DNA from: Spirochaetae bacterium HGW-Spirochaetae-1
GTDB lineage: Bacteria; Spirochaetota; UBA4802; UBA5550
Reading direction: 5' to 3'
Assembly (NCBI GenBank): GCA_002839375.1
Contig: PGXY01000002.1
Span: forward strand, 537,037-575,017
DNA length: 37,981 nucleotides
The notes under the pieces were generated by a model. The model did not search any database, was not told the DNA's origin, and saw only the letters and a program-made list of their open reading frames with translations. Shown piece after piece: positions 17,470-26,430 of the stretch. The translations under genes were made by a program, and so were the position numbers. Each line of letters opens with the position of its first letter. The stretch's first letter is position 1.

Positions 17470-19140
17470 TTGACTGTTAAAGAAAAAATATATGCAATTC
17501 TTGAAGAAGCTCTCGGACAGGCAATTAAAGAGGGTGTATTCACCGATACGGGGTATCCGGCAATCAAAATTGAATATCCCAAAGATACAAAATTCGGTGA
17601 CTATGCCACGCCTTTTGCCATGGAATCGGCGCGGGTCTTGCGCCGTTCCCCCATGGACACGGGTAATGCACTAAAACCATATCTGGAAAATAATACCGGT
17701 ATCATAGATCGTGTTGATGTCGTTAAACCTGGATTCATAAATATTTTTATCTCCCATGATTATCTTTGCAGCAACCTGCAGGAGATACTTAATGAAGATA
17801 AAAACTATGGAAAAAGGAAAAAAGAAAATCCCCAGAGAATAAATATTGAATTTGTTTCAGCAAATCCCACGGGACCCATGAATGTTGTCTCCGCCCGGGC
17901 CGCGGCATTGGGGGATACTATAGGTAATCTTTTTGAGGCCTGCGGCGATGTGGTGGAAAGGGAATTTTACGTGAATGATTTCGGCAACCAGGTCAATCTG
18001 CTGGGCCAGTCAGTTCTGGCTAGAGTGAGAGAGCACCTCGGCAGAGACTTTTCCTTTCCGGAAGACGGATATCACGGAGAATATATTAAAGATATAGCCC
18101 GTCATATTATAGATTCCTTCTCAACTGAGTTTGAAGCCATTTCCGGAGAAGAGGACCTGATAACCTTCTGTTCTGAAAAGGCCGTGGAGTATAATGTAGG
18201 AGGACAGAAAAAAGATCTACAGGATTTTAATGTAAATTTCAGCCGCTGGTTTCATGAGCGAACCCTCCATGAGGAAGGCGCAGTTGAGGCGACATTCAAT
18301 GATCTCGAGAAGAATGATGTCATTTATGAGAGGGAGAACAAGAAATTTTTCCGATCCACCGATTATAATGACGACAAGGACAGGGTCGTGATACGGGATG
18401 ACGGCCGGCCAACGTATCTTCTGGCTGACATAGCATATCACAGGAATAAAATAAACCGTAATTATGACCGTATCATCGATATCTGGGGTCCCGATCATCA
18501 CGGCTACATTGCCCGTCTTGCTGGAGCCATGCAGGCATTGGGATTCCCACAGGACAGATTTAAAATTCTCATTTCACAGCAGGTGAACCTTGTCATGGAA
18601 GGCGAGGCCGTCAAGATGTCCAAGAGACTGGGAAGATTTTCCACCATGAGAGAACTGGTAGATGAGATTGGCGTGGATGTGGCCCGTTACTTTTTCCTCA
18701 TGCGTTCCATGGACAGTCATCTTGATTTTGATCTGGTGCTGGCCAAAAAGCAGAGTTCTGAGAACCCGGTTTTTTATCTGCAGTATGCCCATGCCAGGAT
18801 CTGTTCCATTTTCCGCGAAGCGGAGAAGAGGGGCATATCCTACAAACCCGGTATTATAAACAAGGAATTACTTAATAATGACGAATCGTCAGCGCTGATG
18901 AAACACATGATGAAGTATCCTGAAGAGGTTATTGACGCGGCAGAAACCATTGAGCCCCACAAGATACCCACATATCTTCTCCGGCTTGCCCAGGCCTTTC
19001 ACCGGTTTTACACCGAGCATCGCGTACTTTCCGAAGAGGCAGAGATGACTAATACCTATCTGACTCTTGCCGATGCCGTGAGAACCGTCCTGAGAAACGG
19101 GCTGAATCTTCTGGGAGTTTCGGCGCCGGAACAGATGTAA
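17470..19140 (+). CDS. argS: Arginyl-tRNA synthetase with altered HIGH motif
   Basis: The 556-residue class I synthetase charges tRNA-Arg in an ATP-dependent reaction. It shows the ArgRS N-terminal Add-1 domain, the SANPTGP segment leading into the catalytic Rossmann fold, DYNDDKDRVVIRDDGRPTYLLADIAYH, the WGPDHHGYI segment, a KMSKR loop at 382-386 and a C-terminal DALR anticodon domain. The HIGH signature expected as HVGH reads N138-V-V-S141, so both histidines are replaced. The start codon is TTG at 17470, supported by AAAAGGAG 8 nt upstream and by homology beginning there. cinA follows after 5 nt. Frame and length are intact, so it is probably functional. Confidence 0.96.
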   Translation: MTVKEKIYAILEEALGQAIKEGVFTDTGYPAIKIEYPKDTKFGDYATPFAMESARVLRRSPMDTGNALKPYLENNTGIIDRVDVVKPGFINIFISHDYLCSNLQEILNEDKNYGKRKKENPQRINIEFVSANPTGPMNVVSARAAALGDTIGNLFEACGDVVEREFYVNDFGNQVNLLGQSVLARVREHLGRDFSFPEDGYHGEYIKDIARHIIDSFSTEFEAISGEEDLITFCSEKAVEYNVGGQKKDLQDFNVNFSRWFHERTLHEEGAVEATFNDLEKNDVIYERENKKFFRSTDYNDDKDRVVIRDDGRPTYLLADIAYHRNKINRNYDRIIDIWGPDHHGYIARLAGAMQALGFPQDRFKILISQQVNLVMEGEAVKMSKRLGRFSTMRELVDEIGVDVARYFFLMRSMDSHLDFDLVLAKKQSSENPVFYLQYAHARICSIFREAEKRGISYKPGIINKELLNNDESSALMKHMMKYPEEVIDAAETIEPHKIPTYLLRLAQAFHRFYTEHRVLSEEAEMTNTYLTLADAVRTVLRNGLNLLGVSAPEQM

Positions 19141-19145
19141 GCGTT

Positions 19146-20390
19146 ATGAAGACCGTCTCGATTATATCAACCGGGAACGAGCTGCTGTATGGAGCAGTCG
19201 TTGATACCAACAGTGCCTATATAAGCCGGGCCCTTTTCCCCACGGATTTTATCATAAGTCGGCATCTGACCGTGGCAGATAGCAGTGTAGATCTGGCCGA
19301 CGCCATTGCATCCTGCCTTGAAAATTCCAAGGTTGTCATTATTTCGGGAGGGCTGGGACCAACCGAGGATGATCTAACGATTGAAGCCCTGCATGAATTA
19401 TATAATTTTAATATTGTAATCGATGAAAGTGCGTTGAATAAAATGCGGGATGTGTTCGGGAATATGGGCAGGACTGTTGATGAAGCCGATATAAAAATGG
19501 TCTCGATACCCGGGAATTCCATCGTAATAAAAAATGATTTCGGACTGGCACCCGGCTTTATCCTGGAGGTTGGAGATAAAAGCATTATCGCTCTGCCTGG
19601 AGTGCCGCGGGAAATTGAAGGGATGTTCGTCCAGGGAGTAGTGCCTTACCTGTATAAGCGATACGGGATGAAAGAAAAAAAATTTATTTCCATGACTATT
19701 GCCGGATTGAAAGAGAGTGAGATCAATGATAAAATTAAAATAATTAAATCAATTAATGGCTCCTTTCAGTGGGGCATGACCGCACGATCGGGTCTTGTCT
19801 CGATTACCCTTGTCGAAAAAATCGATGGAGCGGCTGGTGATAACACGATATACGGGGAGTTTGGTGATATTTTTAAAGAGAATTTGCTCCTTGAGGGGTT
19901 CACAAAACCTGAAGAAGAGATCGTTTATTTGCTGCAAAGATATAATCTGACTCTGGCCACGGCGGAATCCTGCACCGGAGGAATGATTGCTGCACGCATT
20001 ACCGATATTCCCGGATCTTCACGCGTTTTCAAGGGATCTGTCGTGGCTTACAACAATGATATAAAATCCAGGATACTTCATGTCCCGGATAAACTGCTTC
20101 AGGATTTCGGAGCGGTAAGTCAGCCCGTTGCCGGAAGCATGGTCAGGATGATCACTGAACACCTGAATGCCGATATCGGTGTATCGGTTTCAGGAATAGC
20201 AGGCCCCGATGGAGGGACTGAGGAAAAACCCGTTGGGACAGTTTGTTTCGGCTTTTACTTTTGCGGAGACCTGCAGACTGAGACAAAAATTTATCCTGGA
20301 GACCGGGAAAGAGTGAGACTGTTTTCTTCGCATTATGGCCTTGAAAGAATAAGAAGATATTTAAGGACTCTAAAAAAAGACGTTTTTTAG
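19146..20390 (+). CDS. cinA: CinA-family protein (MoCF-like domain plus nicotinamide-nucleotide amidase domain)
   Basis: The 414-residue protein has an N-terminal MoCF-biosynthesis-type domain (about 1-170, with STGNELLYG and ISGGLGPTEDD). A middle linker domain leads to a C-terminal CinA/PncC domain (about 258-405, with TAESCTGGMIAARI and SGIAGPDGGTEEKPVGTV). The C-terminal domain hydrolyses nicotinamide mononucleotide to nicotinate mononucleotide in NAD recycling. The N-terminal domain in relatives acts as an ADP-ribose pyrophosphatase. It starts 5 nt after argS and is followed by an intrinsic terminator. Confidence 0.95.
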   Translation: MKTVSIISTGNELLYGAVVDTNSAYISRALFPTDFIISRHLTVADSSVDLADAIASCLENSKVVIISGGLGPTEDDLTIEALHELYNFNIVIDESALNKMRDVFGNMGRTVDEADIKMVSIPGNSIVIKNDFGLAPGFILEVGDKSIIALPGVPREIEGMFVQGVVPYLYKRYGMKEKKFISMTIAGLKESEINDKIKIIKSINGSFQWGMTARSGLVSITLVEKIDGAAGDNTIYGEFGDIFKENLLLEGFTKPEEEIVYLLQRYNLTLATAESCTGGMIAARITDIPGSSRVFKGSVVAYNNDIKSRILHVPDKLLQDFGAVSQPVAGSMVRMITEHLNADIGVSVSGIAGPDGGTEEKPVGTVCFGFYFCGDLQTETKIYPGDRERVRLFSSHYGLERIRRYLRTLKKDVF

Positions 20391-20411
20391 GGTTTTGACT
20401 TATGGGCACCT

Positions 20412-20461
20412 AAAAAAACCAGGTTTTTCATTATTAATAAATTGAAAGAACCTGATTTTTC
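20412..20461 (+). terminator. Intrinsic terminator after cinA
   Basis: An imperfect inverted repeat (20420-20430 with 20443-20454, one bulged base) is followed directly by a run of five T. On the other strand the A-run at 20412-20418 provides a T-run as well, so it may work in both directions. It would end argS-cinA transcription. Confidence 0.55.
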
Positions 20462-20477
20462 CCATGTTTGTGCCAAC

Positions 20478-20515
20478 AAGGGAACATCCAAAACTCAATT
20501 TTTAGAGGTTCCCTT
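20478..20515. repeat. Perfect 8-bp inverted repeat upstream of the TPR gene
   Basis: Arms 20478-20485 and 20508-20515 are exact reverse complements, with a further short A/T pairing inside the 22-nt loop. It lies 38 nt before the TPR gene start and has no T-run. It may be an operator or a leader hairpin. Confidence 0.4.
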
Positions 20516-20553
20516 ATATTGCAGGAATTCGTGCAGGAGACAGACAATTTAAT

Positions 20554-23406
20554 ATGAAGAAGAGCATCCTGGCCATTCTGTTGATGATGACCTTTTTTTC
20601 CATGACCATCCTCCATAGTGCCCTGAACACCGAATCTCAGTTCAAGCAGGGTGTTGAAGCATTCCACTCTGGGAATTACGCCTCGGCTGAATTGATATTT
20701 AAAAGAATTATGGACTCCGATGACGAAGAATTGAAGGAACAGGCATGGTTTTTCCTTGCAAGGTCCATATATTATCAGAAAAATTATAAATCAGCACTGT
20801 ATGAATTTAACAGCTACCTGAATAAATGCCGTACAACGGCATTATGCAATGAGGCTCGTTACTGGATAGGCGAAATCTATTATTCTCAAAAAGAATATAA
20901 CAAGGCTATCGAGGAATATAAGCGTTATATTGACAAAACTAAAGAAGGTGGCCTGGTTGCCTTTGCGCATGATCGCATCGGTTCAATATATTACTCGCAA
21001 AACAGATATGACGAAGCGATCCTTGAATGGGAAAAATCCATTCAGGCCTGTGACGATAAAAATATGAATGCCCTGAGGGTCTACAATATAGGAGAAGCCC
21101 TGTTTAAAAACAACAAGCCGGAAGAATCCCTACAACGTCTGAGTCCCCTGCTCACATCCAAGGCAGATCCCAAAATTATTGCCCGTGCAAGAATAATATC
21201 GGGAAGAATTTACCAGCAGAATGAAAATCACAACCGTGCAATTTTACTTTTCAGCGGCGTCCCCAGAGACCTTTTGAAAATAACCCCCTATAGCGAGGTT
21301 CAATACTTTCAAGCCTTATCGCTTTTAAAAAAGGGAGATGTTAATTCGGCAAAATCTTTGCTGGAAATGTTTTCCCTGATTGGAAAGGATTCTGAATGGT
21401 ATCTGAATGCCCTGTTTGAGCTGGGCAAAATACAGGTCGAACAAAACGAGGAGGAAAAAGGCCTTCCTCTGCTGGAGGAAGTACGCCAGGCCATGGGAAA
21501 ACCTGAATTGAAAAAGGAGGCGGCCAGATTTCTTAGCCGTTATTACTTGAAGAAAGACCCTGCCAGGGCCATACCCTACCTGGAGGATTCCATTGCTTCC
21601 AGTACCGGTGATGACGACAGGGAATCGATGATTTTATTGGGGAAAGCATATGTCTCAGCCAACAGGTTCGATGAGGCGGAAAAAACTCTTAACAGTTATG
21701 CGAAAAAATATCCTTATGATTCGGAGATGGACCAGGTAAATTTTCTCCGTGCGAGGATATATCTCGAAAAAAATGAAATAAATCGCGCCATGGAACTCCT
21801 GCAAGAATTGAAAAGAGAAAATCCCTTCTCTAAATATCTGAATGAATCGAATTATTATCTTGGTATTGTTAATTTCAGGAAAAATGATTTTCAGAAGGCC
21901 GTCTCTTTTTTTAACAGCTATCTGAAGATCGGCGATATAGAGAACCGCTATGATGCCATGGTCTATCTGGTCAGGTGCCATATTGAACTCAAGGATCTCA
22001 AGCGTGGAGATGCTATTTTGAAAAATCTTTTACGTATTTATTCAGATAAAAATGAGGTCGCCGATATTCTTTTAGCCTTCATAATGGCGCTACGGGAAAA
22101 TGGGAAAAATAATGCAGCATATATAAATATCCTCATCTCCCGATTTCCTGAATCCGCATCGACCCTGCGCATATATTTCATCATGGCGAATGAATATTTT
22201 GCCGGTAAAAATTTTAAAAAGAGCGCTGAATTTTACCAAAAATATCTGGAAGGCAATCTGGCTCAGGAAAGAGGACTTTCATATTATAATCTACTTCTCT
22301 CTTTGTATAATATGGAAAAATATAACGAAGTAATAACGATCATTAAAAAGGGTGATATCCCTCCCATGGACGAGCAGCAATGGAAGGAAATCCCGCTCTT
22401 GCTGAGTCGTAGCAATTATAAACTCGGTGAATATGAAAAAGTATATAACCAGCTTATTACGGAGAACCTGGAAGTGCTGCCCGTTGATATCAAATATATT
22501 TTCTTTAAAAGCGCGGTTCATTCCGGGGATATTCAGACAGCCCTGAAGGCCATGGAGCTTTTCAGTAATGAGAAGGAATATACCGCTGAAGCTAACTACG
22601 ATATTGGAGACTACTACGCAAAGAATGGAGATATAGAAGAGGCAATGAGCCGGTATTCCCTGATTATTCGGGAATACCCCGATACCAAATATGTTGATTT
22701 TGCCAAAATCGGTTATGCCGAGATTTATCTTTCAAGAAACAAGTATGCGGAAGTGATCAGTACGCTGCAGGAAATAAAAAACAATGAATTGAGGAACAGG
22801 AAGAACGCGCTTCTTATTCTTTGCTATTTCAGCATGGAAGAGTGGAGCAATGCCGTTAACATTACGAATAAAGAGATACAACGGTTGCTGGGAAGCCCCT
22901 ATGGTGAATCCATTATAAGGGCTAATCTTAAATATTTTTACATGATTAAAAATGTTGCACAATTCCAGCGCTTTGCCGGCTATCTGTCAAAATTCCCCGG
23001 GAATGAAGTTTACCTGAATTATATGTACGGGAAAATATACTATGATATCAAGTCTTACAAGAATGCCTATTATTATCTTTACAAAATCAGCCTCAATGAA
23101 AATGACTACATGGATGAAACACTTTTTATTCTGGGAGAAATAAGCCTTTATATTTATAAAAACAAATCGCAGGCTCTCAAGTATTTTGAAAAGATAATCG
23201 ATGTAAATAAAGATAGTGAATTCGGCTACAGGGCCAGGCTGAAACTTTCTCTCCTTTACAATGAGGACGGCCAGCAGGAGAGGACCAGAGACATTCTCCT
23301 TGAAATATTAAAGAGCCCGCGAAAGAAAACATATAATATACAGGCCATGAATATTTATGAATATCTTGGTTTTGATAAGGCACTTTTAAAAGATGTTATA
23401 AATTGA
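20554..23406 (+). CDS. Periplasmic TPR-repeat protein, 950 residues
   Basis: A cleavable signal peptide (about 1-22, ending near LHSA) is followed by a protein made almost entirely of tetratricopeptide-like helix pairs. Recurring features are aromatic or Ala-rich patterns such as AWFFLARSIYYQKNYKSALYEF, ARYWIGEIYYSQKEYNKAIEEY and YYLGIVNFRKNDFQKAVSFF. TPR arrays of this size usually scaffold protein complexes in the periplasm or at the outer membrane. The nearest ribosome-like element, AGGAG, is about 14 nt upstream of the ATG, which is far. aroQ follows after 19 nt. The specific partner cannot be deduced. Confidence 0.85.
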   Translation: MKKSILAILLMMTFFSMTILHSALNTESQFKQGVEAFHSGNYASAELIFKRIMDSDDEELKEQAWFFLARSIYYQKNYKSALYEFNSYLNKCRTTALCNEARYWIGEIYYSQKEYNKAIEEYKRYIDKTKEGGLVAFAHDRIGSIYYSQNRYDEAILEWEKSIQACDDKNMNALRVYNIGEALFKNNKPEESLQRLSPLLTSKADPKIIARARIISGRIYQQNENHNRAILLFSGVPRDLLKITPYSEVQYFQALSLLKKGDVNSAKSLLEMFSLIGKDSEWYLNALFELGKIQVEQNEEEKGLPLLEEVRQAMGKPELKKEAARFLSRYYLKKDPARAIPYLEDSIASSTGDDDRESMILLGKAYVSANRFDEAEKTLNSYAKKYPYDSEMDQVNFLRARIYLEKNEINRAMELLQELKRENPFSKYLNESNYYLGIVNFRKNDFQKAVSFFNSYLKIGDIENRYDAMVYLVRCHIELKDLKRGDAILKNLLRIYSDKNEVADILLAFIMALRENGKNNAAYINILISRFPESASTLRIYFIMANEYFAGKNFKKSAEFYQKYLEGNLAQERGLSYYNLLLSLYNMEKYNEVITIIKKGDIPPMDEQQWKEIPLLLSRSNYKLGEYEKVYNQLITENLEVLPVDIKYIFFKSAVHSGDIQTALKAMELFSNEKEYTAEANYDIGDYYAKNGDIEEAMSRYSLIIREYPDTKYVDFAKIGYAEIYLSRNKYAEVISTLQEIKNNELRNRKNALLILCYFSMEEWSNAVNITNKEIQRLLGSPYGESIIRANLKYFYMIKNVAQFQRFAGYLSKFPGNEVYLNYMYGKIYYDIKSYKNAYYYLYKISLNENDYMDETLFILGEISLYIYKNKSQALKYFEKIIDVNKDSEFGYRARLKLSLLYNEDGQQERTRDILLEILKSPRKKTYNIQAMNIYEYLGFDKALLKDVIN

Positions 23407-23425
23407 TCAATGGCAGGATGGAAAA

Positions 23426-23875
23426 ATGAAAGAACCCTATACACTTATAGTGATCAATGGCCCGAATCTGAATATGCTCGGCACGAGAGAAAAAGACATA
23501 TATGGAACACTCGCGCTCGATGAAATCAGTAGCATGGTTGAAAGCTATGCAAGGGAGAATAACATCAAGGTAATTTTTTTCCAGTCCAATAGCGAGGGCG
23601 ATATTGTCTCTTTCATTCAGAGCAATCGCCATGCCCATGGCATGGTTATCAATCCTGCCGCCTATACGCACACGTCAGTGGCTATAAGGGACGCCATAGC
23701 AGCAGTCAATATTCCGGCAGTTGAAATACACCTCTCAAATATTCATGCCCGCGAGGAATTCAGGAAACATTCTTTTATCGCACCGGTATGTGTAGGGCAG
23801 ATCAGCGGTTTCGGATATAATTCATATATCCTGGGAATCCGTGCAATCATCGAGTACCTGGAAAGCAGAAAATAG
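23426..23875 (+). CDS. aroQ: Type II 3-dehydroquinate dehydratase
   Basis: The 149-residue enzyme converts 3-dehydroquinate to 3-dehydroshikimate in the shikimate pathway. The family landmarks are present: INGPNLNMLGTRE with the loop arginine R21, Y26 (general base), NPAAYTHTSVAIRDAI, EIHLSN and the RKHSFIAP region with the catalytic histidine. Length is typical of the dodecameric type II enzyme. It sits 19 nt after the TPR gene, with a GGATGGA element just before the ATG, and ends 34 nt before the convergent anti-sigma gene. Confidence 0.97.
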   Translation: MKEPYTLIVINGPNLNMLGTREKDIYGTLALDEISSMVESYARENNIKVIFFQSNSEGDIVSFIQSNRHAHGMVINPAAYTHTSVAIRDAIAAVNIPAVEIHLSNIHAREEFRKHSFIAPVCVGQISGFGYNSYILGIRAIIEYLESRK

Positions 23876-23909
23876 GCGAAGAAGCCTCATTGGGCGATGT
23901 TAAGCCTGC

Positions 23910-24896
23910 TTATTTTTTTATATCGATAATGAGCCTGACTTTTATTGTTTCCTCTTTGGGGGGTACCACCTGTTTGCTGTCAATGATCAGTCCTAGTGTT
24001 TTCAGCTGGGAAACCATGTTCAGGTAATTTTTTGAAGGCAGGCTGAAAATAATATAATACATTCCTTTCCTGCCTGTTTCATCGCGCTCTTCAGCAATGG
24101 TTCCATCAAGAATCGATATAAGGTTTCTTACCGAGGAAATATTTCCGGAATAAGGCTTGTCTGGTGCATCATCAGAGTCCTTGCCGGCAATCTCATCAGC
24201 AGGTTCTGATTTCAGGGATTTTGAAGGAGCCTGTACATCATAGCTCTCTTTCTTCTTTTCCATGCGGTTTATAGTTGCTCCGCTCAGGTTTTCACTGCTT
24301 TCCCGTTCAGTTGTAAATGCAGATCTTTCAGCATGAATCTCCATGGCAAGTTCATAGATGATGGGAGGTGAGGGCGGCTCCTTGAACCGAAGGGAACGTA
24401 CCTGCCTTTTTGCAGAGACCTTCCTGTCCTTCCCTTCTGCGGCAGGTACGGCATCATTTATTTTCCCGGAATTTAATGTTTCCGTGATAATGGATTCTTC
24501 CGCGAGACTCTTTTCATTTTCCGACACAAGGAAGGTCTCTTTCTGAATGAAATGAAAGGGTTTGAAAAAAAACACGATTATAAGAGAGACGGCCAGAACG
24601 CCTGCAGCTTCCAGGGGAAGTTTTATTTTAATGGGAAGAAACAGCAGGGCTGCCAGATGTTTTAATGATTTTTTTTCCTTTTTTTTGATGACGGTATGGA
24701 GTTCCGTCAGGAAATTTGCAGGCGCTTTTTTCTTTTCCAGGGATGATGTGAGGGAAAAATAGGTACGCAATGATTCATGTTCTTTTCTGCATGAGGCACA
24801 TGATTTTAGGTGCCGGTCAATCGATTGTTTAACCTCACCGTTAATTTCATCGGCGATATATTCCGGCAGAAGATTTTTTATATCATTACAGTTCAT
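23910..24896 (-). CDS. Zinc-finger anti-sigma factor, membrane-anchored
   Basis: The 328-residue protein begins with a zinc-binding anti-sigma domain (C3, H29, C33, C36; HxxxCxxC pattern) in the cytoplasm. One membrane helix (about 92-112) follows. The remaining 200 residues have a low-complexity, charged middle and a folded C-terminal domain from about 255 onward (RNLISILDG...YYIIFSLPSKNYLNMVSQL), which resembles the DUF4349-type extracytoplasmic region. It should hold the neighbouring ECF sigma factor until an envelope signal is sensed. The ATG at 24896 is preferred over a TTG at 24902. It overlaps the sigma gene by 11 nt, implying coupled translation. Confidence 0.88.
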   Translation of the reverse strand: MNCNDIKNLLPEYIADEINGEVKQSIDRHLKSCASCRKEHESLRTYFSLTSSLEKKKAPANFLTELHTVIKKKEKKSLKHLAALLFLPIKIKLPLEAAGVLAVSLIIVFFFKPFHFIQKETFLVSENEKSLAEESIITETLNSGKINDAVPAAEGKDRKVSAKRQVRSLRFKEPPSPPIIYELAMEIHAERSAFTTERESSENLSGATINRMEKKKESYDVQAPSKSLKSEPADEIAGKDSDDAPDKPYSGNISSVRNLISILDGTIAEERDETGRKGMYYIIFSLPSKNYLNMVSQLKTLGLIIDSKQVVPPKEETIKVRLIIDIKK

Positions 24897-25500
24897 TGCC
24901 AATAATACCTCGTAATTGTTCCCTGAGAATCTGGCGGGCCCTGGCGAGCCTCGATTTGACCGTGCCTGATTTCATATCAAGTATTTCGGCAATATCCTCA
25001 TATGTCCTGTCATCCATATCCTTCAGAATTACCAGGGACCTGAGCTCATCGGGGAGACTGCTGACGGCTTTCTGGATAAGGGTTTCCATTTCCTTCCTCT
25101 CATACAGTTTGTCGGGACGAGTCGAATTCCTTCTCGCGTCTCCGGAGGACTTAATTTCTGTCACCATCCCTTCAACATCCAGGGATTTATTGATCATGCG
25201 ACGGTGCGACAGAGAAAGATTGTTCTTGCATGTATTGACAGCTATTCGGTAAATCCACGTCATGAATCCGGACTGGAACCTGAAGCCTTTGAGGCTTCTG
25301 TATGCTTTATAGAAAGTGTCCTGGGCGCAATCCCTGGCGTCATCATAATCACCCATCATGCGGAAACAAAGATTGAATACATTATCCTGATACTTTAGAA
25401 CCAGGGAATCAAAGGCTGACATATCACCCTCCTGAACGAATTTCCTTATCAGGGCATAGTCCTCATCATCGGTTCCGGATTTTTTCTTTTCTTTATTCAT
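24886..25500 (-). CDS. ECF-type RNA polymerase sigma factor
   Basis: The 204-residue sigma factor has region 2 (about 24-90, with DNVFNLCFRMMGDYDDARDCAQDTFYKAYRSL and FMTWIYRIAVNTCKN). A linker is followed by region 4 (about 140-198, with LPDELRSLVILKDMDDRTYEDIAEIL and GTVKSRLARARQILR). It belongs to the RpoE/SigW-like ECF group and directs polymerase to a stress or envelope regulon. The anti-sigma gene follows with an 11-nt overlap. The ribosome site is weak. Target promoters cannot be assigned here. Confidence 0.95.
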   Translation of the reverse strand: MNKEKKKSGTDDEDYALIRKFVQEGDMSAFDSLVLKYQDNVFNLCFRMMGDYDDARDCAQDTFYKAYRSLKGFRFQSGFMTWIYRIAVNTCKNNLSLSHRRMINKSLDVEGMVTEIKSSGDARRNSTRPDKLYERKEMETLIQKAVSSLPDELRSLVILKDMDDRTYEDIAEILDMKSGTVKSRLARARQILREQLRGIIGNEL

Positions 25501-25593
25501 TTAGACAGACAAACAGGTATTATTGATCGAATTTTTTGTACACAATACCATTAAATTGTTGCGGGAATATAATCAATTCTTTTTCAATCATGT

Positions 25594-26430
25594 ATGAAGA
25601 TATCTCCTTATTTTAAAATAATAGCAGCCGCTGTTATCTTCGGGTCATCGGGCTCCTTTGTGAAATATCTTACTCTTCCCGTAGGTGTCATCACTTTTTT
25701 CAGGATGGCCATCCCGGCTGTTTTATTGTACCTGTATTTTGTCATAACACGGCACCGCATCCCCTGGAGGGGAAGTTCCGTCATGCTTGTGGCCTCAATG
25801 CTAAACGCATTACGCCTATATTTCTATTTTATGGGATACACGTATACCACTATTGGTAAGGCCGTTATACTTTTATATACCTGGCCCATTTTTGCCATGC
25901 TTTTCGGGATGATTATTTTAAAAGAAAAAATCAATGCAAGAAAACTGGTTCTGATAGTAACGGCTTTTTCAGGGGTTGTTCTGATATACAGTGGGAATGG
26001 CGCCGGCATGAGAAGCGATGAATACCTGGGACTTGCGGCGATTACATTTTCCGCCATGATTTATTCCATAACAGTGGTTCTTTTCAAGAAGGAATCAGTG
26101 AGATTTACAAGCTGGGAAACGGTTTTCTTCCAGAATCTCCTTGGTACCTTCATTTATTTCCCATTCCTTTTCCTGGTCGATTACCAGATGCAGGTAAATC
26201 AGGCCCTGGCTGTTACCGCATACGGCATGCTTATCGGGCTTGCCGGTTTTGGACTATTTTTTTCATCGTTGCAGGACCTGAAGGCTTCCACCGTATCTTT
26301 TCTCAATTATATAGAAGTGGTCAGCGCCATTACACTGGGAATTATCTTTTTTAATGAGAAGCTGACCATGGAAATGGTTATGGGTGGAGCACTTATTATC
26401 GCAGCAGCTACTTTAGTACAGAAGGAATAG
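25594..26430 (+). CDS. EamA/DMT-family membrane transporter
   Basis: The 278-residue protein has ten predicted membrane helices arranged as two EamA repeats (about 5-135 and 145-275). Examples are IIAAAVIFGSSGSFVKYLTLP, GYTYTTIGKAVILLYTWPIFAMLFG and the matching SFLNYIEVVSAITLGIIFFNEKLT. DMT transporters export amino acids, sugars or other metabolites, and the substrate cannot be predicted. It is transcribed away from the sigma gene with a 93-nt spacer. Its last 23 nt overlap the end of the minus-strand SGNH gene. Confidence 0.9.
   Translation: MKISPYFKIIAAAVIFGSSGSFVKYLTLPVGVITFFRMAIPAVLLYLYFVITRHRIPWRGSSVMLVASMLNALRLYFYFMGYTYTTIGKAVILLYTWPIFAMLFGMIILKEKINARKLVLIVTAFSGVVLIYSGNGAGMRSDEYLGLAAITFSAMIYSITVVLFKKESVRFTSWETVFFQNLLGTFIYFPFLFLVDYQMQVNQALAVTAYGMLIGLAGFGLFFSSLQDLKASTVSFLNYIEVVSAITLGIIFFNEKLTMEMVMGGALIIAAATLVQKE

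Noticed and set aside
23874-23918. Possible bidirectional terminator between aroQ and the anti-sigma gene
   Set aside because: Stems are only 4 bp and the T-run is far from the first of them, so it is not strong enough to annotate.
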